DNA from: Candidatus Ornithospirochaeta avicola | GTDB lineage: Bacteria; Spirochaetota; Spirochaetia; Sphaerochaetales; Sphaerochaetaceae | DNA: 64,000 nucleotides | Reading direction: 5' to 3' | Assembly (NCBI GenBank): GCA_019113245.1 | Contig: DXHU01000020.1 | Location: 1 to 64,000 of the forward strand | Shown here: positions 44,806 through 52,291 of the stretch, piece after piece | Numbering within the stretch: position 1 is the first letter of the stretch | Layout: each line of letters begins with the position of its first letter | Position numbers and translations under genes: made by a program | The notes under the pieces: generated by a model | What the model saw: only the letters and a program-made list of their open reading frames with translations | Databases searched by the model: none | Told to the model about the DNA's origin: nothing

Positions 44806-44811
44806 TATAAT
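44806..44811 (+). promoter_or_regulatory. Putative -10 element of the cysteine desulfurase operon
   Basis: A consensus TATAAT ends only 6 bases before the ATG at 44818. Transcription would then start at or next to the ATG, giving a leaderless message, which agrees with the lack of any ribosome site. No good -35 is present. Confidence 0.45.
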
Positions 44812-44817
44812 CATCCT

Positions 44818-45951
44818 ATGAAACGCATCTATCTGGACAACAGCGCTACAAGCTTTCCAAAAGCTCCCCACCTTGCAGAAAAACTCAGAGACTATGTTTT
44901 AAACGATGATGGAGCAGTTAACAGGACATATTCTGAAGCCTCAATAAAGAATCTTGAGATGATTGCAGAGCTGAGAGTAAAGCTATGCCGTTTTTATAAC
45001 GGGCCATCCGATGAATGCGTAATATTCACCCATACCATAACAGAAGCTCTCAATACACTTATAAATGGCTACTTTTCAAAAGGCGATCATATCATAATCT
45101 CCCCCTATGAACATAATGCGGTATTAAGGGCTCTGACACTGCATGAAATTGAGTACTCACCTTTGCCCCTGTGCGAGAACAACAGAGTCGACACAGCATC
45201 TGCAGAAAGCCTGATAAGAAAAAACACAAAGGCAATAATCTGCACGGCAGTATCAAATGTGAATGGAAGCATAGTTGATTTAAAAGCACTTGGAGAAACA
45301 GCATCAAAGCATAGCCTGAAATTCATCGTTGATACTGCTCAGGCAAGTCCATATATTGACATAGACATGAAGAGGGACAATATAACTGCACTTGCATTCA
45401 CAGCCCATAAGGGATTCATGTCAATTGAAGGAAGCGGTGGATTCATAATCCAGAAAGGAGAGGAGAAAAACATTAGAGTGCTTATCGCCGGAGGGAGCGG
45501 AAGCGACAGCGGCAATCCTTATATGCCTGAAATGCTTCCGGATAAATTTGAAGCAGGAACATTCTCAACCCCTTCTCTCTTCTCATTCTCTTACTCACTT
45601 GATTATGTATTATCCCATCTTGATGAGATAAGGAAAAAGAGCAAGGAGAATACGGAGTATTTGAAGCAGGCACTGATGAGGATAAAAGGAATAAAAGTTG
45701 TTGAAAGCGGAAATGAGGAAGATATCATTCCTCTCATTTCAGTAACATCTGAAAAGGATTTATCATTAATTGCACTCTCTCTTTCTGAAAAATGCGGAGC
45801 GGAAGTGAGAGTGGGGATTCACTGCTCACCCCTTGCACATAAGGCACTTGGCACATACCCTGAAGGTACTCTGCGCTTTTCACCATCGTGCTTCACAGCA
45901 AAGGAAGAGCTTGATGAAGTAATAAACGCGTTAAAGGAGATAGCAGGATGA
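44818..45951 (+). CDS. Cysteine desulfurase family protein of selenium clusters
   Basis: This 377-residue class V PLP enzyme belongs to the EF2568-like branch seen beside selenium-dependent hydroxylase genes. It opens with IYLDNSATSFPKAP; the PLP Lys is in FTAHKGFMSIEGSGG (near residue 200), and the reactive Cys is in VGIHCSPLAHKALGT (near residue 340). It probably removes sulfur or selenium from (seleno)cysteine and hands it to a carrier. It overlaps the XdhC-like gene by 4 bases. It lacks a ribosome site and may be leaderless. Confidence 0.92.
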   Translation: MKRIYLDNSATSFPKAPHLAEKLRDYVLNDDGAVNRTYSEASIKNLEMIAELRVKLCRFYNGPSDECVIFTHTITEALNTLINGYFSKGDHIIISPYEHNAVLRALTLHEIEYSPLPLCENNRVDTASAESLIRKNTKAIICTAVSNVNGSIVDLKALGETASKHSLKFIVDTAQASPYIDIDMKRDNITALAFTAHKGFMSIEGSGGFIIQKGEEKNIRVLIAGGSGSDSGNPYMPEMLPDKFEAGTFSTPSLFSFSYSLDYVLSHLDEIRKKSKENTEYLKQALMRIKGIKVVESGNEEDIIPLISVTSEKDLSLIALSLSEKCGAEVRVGIHCSPLAHKALGTYPEGTLRFSPSCFTAKEELDEVINALKEIAG

Positions 45952-46892
45952 GAGAGTATTATAAGAAGCTTGATAATATACTCAGAAAGAACAGCGCAAT
46001 AAGAAAGGTAAACATCTCAGGAGAAGCTCTTTTCTCCCTTGATGGTGAAATCTTGGCTGCAACAGAATCCTTTACTGATAATGAAAAGACCTTCTCCTTT
46101 ATCACAAGCTATATGCCGACAATATGTATGCTTGGAGCCGGGCATGTTGCAAAAGCAGTGTTTGACACGCTGTCGCCTCTTGGATTCAGGTTCATAATAA
46201 TAGATGACAGGAAAGAGATACTCACTGAAAACAGATTCCCTTCGGCAAGCCTCATCTGCTCTTCTTTTTCAACCCTTGATTATGATTTTTGCAAAGTCAC
46301 GAATCCATATTTTCTTGTTTTCACTCATGCCCATCTTCACGATGAGGAAGCTCTCTCATATGTGCTGAAATTCAAAAGCCATTACTATGGCATGATAGGA
46401 TCAGAGCGCAAGATTGCACTTACATATTCAAACATGGAAAAGAAAGGATTTTCTCGTGAGACTCTTGATTCAGTGCACTCCCCTGTCGGAGTCAAGATAA
46501 ACGCAGAGACACCTGAAGAGATTGCTATATCAATTGCGGCAGAAATTATTGCTACATACAGAAAAAACAAGAAGACAGTATTTATTTCTTCGGACCTTAT
46601 CAAGAAGATTATTGAAATTGATGAAGATGCTGTACTGGCAGAGATTGTCTCGAAAAAAGGCTCTGCTCCGCGCGGGGCCGGATCATTCATGATAATAACA
46701 CAATCATCCTTCTTCTTCACAATCGGAGGAGGATCTCTTGAAAATCAGGTGATCAGCGATGCACGCAGTATTCTTGAAAACAGGAATGACAGCATGCTTA
46801 AATATTATGACATGGAGGAGAAAGGCGGACTGGATATGGCCTGTGGAGGAAAAGAGGAAATCATGTTCCGCCTGATAAGAAAAGATGTATGA
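45948..46892 (+). CDS. XdhC/CoxI-type molybdenum hydroxylase maturation protein, swapped domain order
   Basis: This 314-residue protein combines the two domains of XdhC, but in reverse of the usual order. The Rossmann-like XdhC_C domain comes first (ICMLGAGHVAKAVFDTLSPLGFRFIIIDDR near residue 50, then HAHLHDEEAL and YYGMIGSERK). The CoxI domain comes last (AEIVSKKGSAPRGAGSFMII, FTIGGGSLENQVISDA near residues 235-280). XdhC proteins sulfurate (or here perhaps selenate) and insert the molybdenum cofactor. It overlaps the desulfurase by 4 bases and the regulator by 8. Confidence 0.88.
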   Translation: MREYYKKLDNILRKNSAIRKVNISGEALFSLDGEILAATESFTDNEKTFSFITSYMPTICMLGAGHVAKAVFDTLSPLGFRFIIIDDRKEILTENRFPSASLICSSFSTLDYDFCKVTNPYFLVFTHAHLHDEEALSYVLKFKSHYYGMIGSERKIALTYSNMEKKGFSRETLDSVHSPVGVKINAETPEEIAISIAAEIIATYRKNKKTVFISSDLIKKIIEIDEDAVLAEIVSKKGSAPRGAGSFMIITQSSFFFTIGGGSLENQVISDARSILENRNDSMLKYYDMEEKGGLDMACGGKEEIMFRLIRKDV

Positions 46893-47379
46893 CCCGAGCT
46901 ATGTTAAAGAATTCAAGAAAAATGAGCTTTCTTCTTTTGACTATGCGTTGCTGGATGCATACTGTGCTTTGAAAGAAGAGGGAGAGAAGGAAATTTCTGT
47001 TCGTCTTCTTGCGGACAGGGCAGGAGTTGAGAGAAATGATTTTTACAGATGCTATGACAGCACTCTTTCTTTTATTGAAAGAGTCGAGGAAGACACAGTT
47101 GCAAGAATGAATGATCTTGCATCGGCAGAGGATGAAAGCTATTATGCACGCCTGTTTTCCTTCTTCAGGGAAAACGATAAGGAAATTATGGCAATTTTAG
47201 ATTATCCTGCATACCGCGAGGACCTCATATCATCAATTGCGCTGCATTTTACTGCTGATGATAAAGAAGGCAGCCAGATGATATACACGAAAGCCAGCAT
47301 AGTGTTCTCGACATTCTATGCATACCTGCACTACTCAATTGATGTTGATTTCTCTATTCTCAGAGATTTTGTGTCCTGA
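46885..47379 (+). CDS. TetR-family-like transcriptional regulator
   Basis: This 164-residue helical protein has an N-terminal helix-turn-helix of TetR type (SVRLLADRAGVERNDFYRCYDSTLSFIERV, residues ~34-64), followed by a ligand-type domain that is shorter than in most TetR proteins. Its ATG lies 8 bases inside the XdhC-like gene, so it is part of the desulfurase operon. It is the only obvious DNA-binding regulator in the selenium-molybdenum region and may bind the 26-bp palindromes at 37423 and 44771. Confidence 0.75.
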   Translation: MYDPSYVKEFKKNELSSFDYALLDAYCALKEEGEKEISVRLLADRAGVERNDFYRCYDSTLSFIERVEEDTVARMNDLASAEDESYYARLFSFFRENDKEIMAILDYPAYREDLISSIALHFTADDKEGSQMIYTKASIVFSTFYAYLHYSIDVDFSILRDFVS

Positions 47380-47387
47380 TGAAAAAA

Positions 47388-47410
47388 CGGAGAGACTGCT
47401 GATCTCTCCG
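47388..47410. terminator. Bidirectional terminator between the regulator gene and xdhD
   Basis: The 8-bp stem CGGAGAGA/TCTCTCCG (47388-47395 and 47403-47410) has GAAAAAA on its left and CTTTCTTTTT on its right, so it can end transcription on both strands. It lies between two converging stops. Confidence 0.9.
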
Positions 47411-47422
47411 CTTTCTTTTTCC

Positions 47423-50302
47423 TTATTTTATCTTTCCTAGTTCTCTGAGTATCTTCTCAGGCGTTATAGGCCAGCTCCTTACATGAGCACCGCATGCATC
47501 TGCTATGGCCATTGCGATAGCAGGCGCTGCTCCGTTTGTCGCTATCTCACTGATACTCTTTGCTCCAAATGGTCCGTAATCATCACAGACATCGACAAAG
47601 TCTGAGATGAAAATAGGAGGAACCTCATCCACCATCGGAACGCCGTAGGATGTAAAGTCATCTGTAAGACACTTTCCGTTTTTGTCTATGACAAGATCCT
47701 CATAAAGCGTATGACCGATGCTCTTCAAGGCTGCACCGTACATCTGGCAGAGTGCAAGCTCCGGGTTTATAGGAGTTCCGCAGTCCTGGATTGCAACAAA
47801 CTTCTCAACTTTCACCTCGCCTGTGTTCACATTTACCAGGACCTCAGCAAAATGAGCACCGTAAGGAACAGCAAAATTCGGTGTGGTGAAACATCCCTTT
47901 CCTGTTATTGCCCCGCGTCCTGCTCCAGAATATGCCTCATGCGCGATTTCACGGAATGTAAGAACTTTTCCGCTTTTCCTGCTCACGACTTTTTCCGGCC
48001 ATTCAAGCTCCAGGCTCTCTTTGCTCTCACCCATCTGCAAGGCAGCCTCAGATAAAAGATTCTCCTTCAGATTCTTTGCCGCAAGAAGGCTTGCGTTTCC
48101 TGAGAAATATGTTCCGCTCGATGCATAAGCTCCTGTATCAAAAAGACATGCATCGGTATCACCAGAGACAACAGAGACCCTCTCAAGAGGCATCATCAGT
48201 ATTTCAGATGCACACTTTGCACTGATTGTATCAAGTCCTGTTCCAATATCCGCACCGCCTGAGAGGACAAGCACAGAACCGTCTGTGAGAATCTTCATTT
48301 CAGCATTGGAGTGATCCAGGCCAGGCAGTCCTGATCCCTGCTGAATCGGGGCAAAGCCCTGACCCCTCTTCCACTCAGAATTCTCATCATTCTTTTTCTT
48401 GCCCCATCCTATCAGACTGGCACCCTTATCAAGGGCATCAAGCAATCCGCATGATCCGACAGGAACGACAACACCTTCTCTTCCCTCTCCCAGACCCTTG
48501 AGGATTTCAAGCATGTAGCCGCGCTTTACAAGATTCTTCTTTGCCAGTTCAAGCGGATCCATACCTATCTTCTCAGCCAGCTCTCCGAGAGCAGAAATTA
48601 TTGCAAAATATCCTTTTGGAGCTCCATAGCCCTGATATGCTCCTGTTGGAGGAATATTTGAATAATATGTTGTGAGATCATAGTACATGTTCTCTACTGC
48701 AAAAAGTGGAAGAGTCTTGCTCGATGCATTCATCGGCACTGTTAGACAGTGGTTTCCGTACGGTCCGGTATTTGCTCTCACATCCATGTAAATCGCATTA
48801 ATCTTTCCATCCATTGTGGCACCCATCTTTACCCTTATTCTCATCGGATGACGGGTGGAGTTTGCATGAAATTCCTCTGCTCTTGTGTTACGGTAGTAAA
48901 TGCTTTTGCCGGTAATCCATGTAAGATAACCGCACAAATCCTCTACAAGGATATCCTGTTTTGAGCCATAGCCTCCGCCGACACGCTCCTTTATCACATG
49001 CACTTTGTGCTCATCAATCGAGCACACCCAAGCAACTATTCGTCTTACATGGTATGGAACCTGAGTGGATGCATGTATGATAAGGCGGCCGTTTTCCATT
49101 CTGGAAAAACACACATGGGGTTCAAGCGGTGTGCACTGCACCTGGCTTGTCTGGTAAGTCTGGTCCACAATGGCATCGCTTTCATCAAATGCCTTCTCAA
49201 CATCCCCGATTCCGCCATGGGCTCCTGCGGCAATATTGTGACGGATATCTGCATGAAGGGGGAACTGATAAATCACTTTGCCATCCCTCTCATCACAAAT
49301 TCGGTTGTACTCATCAAGATTATCCGGAGCACCTGAAACATACTCAACCTTCCCGTTATGGACCAGAGGGGCACCCTCTGCCATTGCCTCTTCGACTGTA
49401 AAGACAGCATCAAGAGGCTCATAGGTTACCTTGATAAGGCTCAAAGCATGTTCGGCAATCTCTTCATTTCGAGCAACAACGGCGGCAACTCTGTCACCGA
49501 CATGACGCACCTTGCGGTTTATAAGCTTCCTGTCATACGGGCTTGGCTCAGGATTTCCCTGCCCTGCCTGCATGTAATACACATCCGGAACATTGAAGCA
49601 TGTGAGTATCTTGACAACTCCATCAAGCTTTTCTGCCTCTTCTGTATCTATGCTCTTTATATATGCATGTGCATAAGGGCTTCTTAAAATCTTGAGCACA
49701 TAGGATGAGGGAAGCACTTTGTCTTCAGTAAATACTTTCTCACCTTTCACAAGTGCAGCGGCATCTATCTTTGTCTTTGCCTTGCCGACAAAACGCATTT
49801 CATTTCTAAAGGACGGAGAGACCTTACTCCTATATTCTCCCCACTTCCTCTTTTCCTGCACAAGGCGCACTGCGAGGAAGAAATGCTCATATCCTGCATC
49901 TCGGATGAAAAGCCCTGAAAGAGCCTCTTTGACATCATCTTTCGTTGCATCCGGCTTTCTTTCAAGGAGATTGGTAATGACAAGGGCCACAGCTGGTGAG
50001 TTGTATGCGCTCTGGACAACTCCGGATGCAATCATGGCCTCCTGAACATCATTTATTTTTCCTCCAAGAGAAAGGCTCTCTGCAGTAAATACTTCCTTAT
50101 TCATCACACGGGAGGCGACAATGAGATTTGAATACACACACCTGCCGTCAACTATTACAGTATCTGATCCTGTAAAGCCTTCCGCATCATCGCTATCCCT
50201 TACTGACGCACAGCCAAGGCGGTAAAGGAGATTTCTAAGTCTTTCATCCTCCCTTGCCTCCACATTCATGTTCTCGCCATTAAGTCTGAAGATGAGATTC
50301 AC
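47423..50302 (-). CDS. xdhD: XdhD-type molybdenum-binding hydroxylase subunit
   Basis: This 959-residue protein matches E. coli XdhD (956 residues) end to end. The first ~150 residues have the shape of a [2Fe-2S] ferredoxin plus helical domain, but the cluster Cys are absent (the loop reads SDDAEGFTGSD), as in E. coli. The Mo-domain motifs follow: GGGYGSKQDILVE, RANTGPYGNH, GAYQGYGAPKGYFA, GGADIGTGLDT, and the active-site Glu region GPFGAKSISEIATNGAAPA. It is proposed to form a complex with YgfM and YgfK and to depend on selenium. It starts with GTG behind GGAGG and overlaps the FAD gene by 4 bases. Confidence 0.93.
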   Translation of the reverse strand: MNLIFRLNGENMNVEAREDERLRNLLYRLGCASVRDSDDAEGFTGSDTVIVDGRCVYSNLIVASRVMNKEVFTAESLSLGGKINDVQEAMIASGVVQSAYNSPAVALVITNLLERKPDATKDDVKEALSGLFIRDAGYEHFFLAVRLVQEKRKWGEYRSKVSPSFRNEMRFVGKAKTKIDAAALVKGEKVFTEDKVLPSSYVLKILRSPYAHAYIKSIDTEEAEKLDGVVKILTCFNVPDVYYMQAGQGNPEPSPYDRKLINRKVRHVGDRVAAVVARNEEIAEHALSLIKVTYEPLDAVFTVEEAMAEGAPLVHNGKVEYVSGAPDNLDEYNRICDERDGKVIYQFPLHADIRHNIAAGAHGGIGDVEKAFDESDAIVDQTYQTSQVQCTPLEPHVCFSRMENGRLIIHASTQVPYHVRRIVAWVCSIDEHKVHVIKERVGGGYGSKQDILVEDLCGYLTWITGKSIYYRNTRAEEFHANSTRHPMRIRVKMGATMDGKINAIYMDVRANTGPYGNHCLTVPMNASSKTLPLFAVENMYYDLTTYYSNIPPTGAYQGYGAPKGYFAIISALGELAEKIGMDPLELAKKNLVKRGYMLEILKGLGEGREGVVVPVGSCGLLDALDKGASLIGWGKKKNDENSEWKRGQGFAPIQQGSGLPGLDHSNAEMKILTDGSVLVLSGGADIGTGLDTISAKCASEILMMPLERVSVVSGDTDACLFDTGAYASSGTYFSGNASLLAAKNLKENLLSEAALQMGESKESLELEWPEKVVSRKSGKVLTFREIAHEAYSGAGRGAITGKGCFTTPNFAVPYGAHFAEVLVNVNTGEVKVEKFVAIQDCGTPINPELALCQMYGAALKSIGHTLYEDLVIDKNGKCLTDDFTSYGVPMVDEVPPIFISDFVDVCDDYGPFGAKSISEIATNGAAPAIAMAIADACGAHVRSWPITPEKILRELGKIK

Positions 50303-50961
50303 TCCTCACCTCCTTTTTGTCTTTCGAGATTCACAAGATATCTCTTATACTCTGCAGATCCATACTCATCATCCGAGAATGTTATATCATCCTCATTTAT
50401 GAATATACCTTCGTTCTTCACAGCAACAGCTTCATTGACTGCTCTTGCATAGTTTATAACGCTGTGCATATGGCTTGCACGGCGGTAGCACTTCTGCTGA
50501 ACTTTCATATTCCTAACTATTACAGAAATGATGAGAAATTCATCATCAGAAGCAAGATAATCGACAAGCTTTATTCTCTTTTCTCCTTTATCCCAGACAA
50601 GAAGTTCTGCGTCACTTGCTATCAAAGACGGAAGCAGATAGGAAGAATCAAGCTCGCTTGCGATATTGCCTCCGATTGTCGCACTGTTTCTAAGCTCCCA
50701 GGATGCCATGTAGGCAGCGCTTTCTTTCAAATAGGAGGGAACAAGCAAGCTTTCAATTAAATCATTGAACGTCGCCATTGCTCCGATTATTATGCTCTCC
50801 CCTTCTTTAGAAATTTCTTTAGGGACAACAGCTGAGATATCAGCAACAACATCAGGAAGAACATCAGATTCTCCCTTGTTCCTCATGATCTGGGTTCCTC
50901 CTGCAAGGAATACTTTCTCTTTTGCTGCTTCAGCTATGCTGGAAGGTATAACTATTCTCAT
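50299..50961 (-). CDS. ygfM: YgfM-like FAD-binding subunit
   Basis: This 220-residue protein has the FAD_binding_5 fold of molybdenum hydroxylase medium subunits but is short, as YgfM proteins are. FLAGGTQIMRNK (near residue 20) is the FAD loop, and LRNSATIGGNIASELDSSYLLPSLIA (near residue 95) the second. It should pass electrons between XdhD and a partner such as YgfK. The ATG at 50961 forms an ATGA overlap with the xdhB stop; a GTG 12 bases upstream is possible. Confidence 0.82.
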   Translation of the reverse strand: MRIVIPSSIAEAAKEKVFLAGGTQIMRNKGESDVLPDVVADISAVVPKEISKEGESIIIGAMATFNDLIESLLVPSYLKESAAYMASWELRNSATIGGNIASELDSSYLLPSLIASDAELLVWDKGEKRIKLVDYLASDDEFLIISVIVRNMKVQQKCYRRASHMHSVINYARAVNEAVAVKNEGIFINEDDITFSDDEYGSAEYKRYLVNLERQKGGEE

Positions 50962-51821
50962 ACTACTCCACACTCATCAGATTGTTTTATCTTCTCAATG
51001 AAATAAATCAGCATGCGCCTGGTGGTGTTTCTCCTGTACTCAGGCATTGCATGCGGACTTAATATGCTGTCATACTTTGTAAGGAACTGAGGAAGGACTG
51101 AATCAAGCTCATCTCTTTTCTTTCCAATCAGAATGCTCTCAACTTCCCTGCTTCTCCTGACTTTCGGTCCTGCTGCCCCGCTGGATGCACGGAAATCCTT
51201 AATCACGCCGTCCTCAACTAAGGCCAGAACAGAAAGCGAAAGCTTTGATATCGCATTTGCTCTCCTTGTTCCTATTTTCCTGTACATCAGGTAGTTGGCC
51301 TTCACCTCAGGAATCCTTATCTCTTTTATGATTTCGTTTTCTTTCAGCTTTGTTTTCTTGCTTCCTGTGATGAATTCATCGACAGGCATCTGATGCTCTC
51401 CATCCTGGCTGACAAGCACAAGAGATGCATCAAGAAGAATAAGTGGCTGAGGAAGATCTCCTTTTGGAGATGCGTTTGCAATATTTCCTCCGATTGTCGC
51501 GCTGTTTCTAAGCGCAGGTGCGCCCATCCTAGATGCGGCCATTCTCACATGATAGGGAACAAGCGGGGATGATGCGATTTCTGCCGGTGTTGACAGTGCC
51601 CCGATTACGATTGTCCCATCATCTTCTTTCCTTATTCCCTTCATCTCATCCAGGTTCGAGATAATCAGGACAGGAAAAGGCATATCCGGGTTCAGACAAG
51701 GAGCTGTGCGGTACTGGACCATCAGATCAGTTCCTCCAGCAAGGACCTTTGCACCGGTTTCGGCTTTTATCTTCAAAGCCTCAGAAAGGCTTTCTGCGAC
51801 ATATACATTCATTTTCTCCAT
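50958..51821 (-). CDS. xdhB: Xanthine dehydrogenase FAD-binding subunit
   Basis: This 287-residue protein is the medium subunit of a molybdenum hydroxylase. KVLAGGTDLMVQYRT is the first FAD loop, IGALSTPAEIASS follows, and LRNSATIGGNIANASPKGDLPQPLILLDA (near residue 115) is the pyrophosphate loop. A C-terminal CO_deh_flav_C domain (TRRANAISKLSLSVLAL onward) completes it. AAAGGAG lies 7 bases before the ATG. It overlaps the ferredoxin gene by 13 bases and the YgfM-like gene by 4, within a five-gene operon. Confidence 0.93.
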   Translation of the reverse strand: MEKMNVYVAESLSEALKIKAETGAKVLAGGTDLMVQYRTAPCLNPDMPFPVLIISNLDEMKGIRKEDDGTIVIGALSTPAEIASSPLVPYHVRMAASRMGAPALRNSATIGGNIANASPKGDLPQPLILLDASLVLVSQDGEHQMPVDEFITGSKKTKLKENEIIKEIRIPEVKANYLMYRKIGTRRANAISKLSLSVLALVEDGVIKDFRASSGAAGPKVRRSREVESILIGKKRDELDSVLPQFLTKYDSILSPHAMPEYRRNTTRRMLIYFIEKIKQSDECGVV

Positions 51822-52291
51822 AAATCAGCTCCTTTCTCGGCAGCAAGCTTTATGCTGTCAACAATTAGATCATAGCCGGTGCACCTGCATATGTTGCCAC
51901 TTAACGCCTGACGTATTTCCTCTTCTCCCGGATTCGGATTTTCATTTAAAAGGACATAGGCGGCAAGCACCATGCCGGGGATGCAGAATCCGCACTGGAC
52001 TGCACCGCCTTCGCTGAATGATGAGATGATCACCTTACCCTTCTCTGTATCCCTGATTCCTTCAATTGTCAGTATATCAGAGCCTTCACAGCTTCCTATT
52101 GCCGTGATACAGCTTGTGACAAGCTTTCCATCCTTTATCACAGAGCAGGCTCCGCACTCTCCTTCACTGCATCCCTCTTTGACCCCTGTCAGGCCCATAT
52201 CCTCACGAAGGACATCGATAAGCCTTCTTATGGGATTTCCTTCAAATATCTTCTTTTCCCCGTTTACGGTAAATGTTATTCTATCAAGCAT
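51809..52291 (-). CDS. xdhC: Xanthine dehydrogenase [2Fe-2S] subunit
   Basis: This 160-residue small subunit carries two [2Fe-2S] clusters. The plant-type cluster motif is CSEGECGACSV...SC near residues 40-60. The second motif is GFCIPGM and NICRCTGYD near residues 100-135. The last residues are helical. It links the Mo subunit to the FAD subunit. GGGAG lies six bases before the ATG and it overlaps xdhA by 8 bases. Confidence 0.95.
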   Translation of the reverse strand: MLDRITFTVNGEKKIFEGNPIRRLIDVLREDMGLTGVKEGCSEGECGACSVIKDGKLVTSCITAIGSCEGSDILTIEGIRDTEKGKVIISSFSEGGAVQCGFCIPGMVLAAYVLLNENPNPGEEEIRQALSGNICRCTGYDLIVDSIKLAAEKGADLWRK

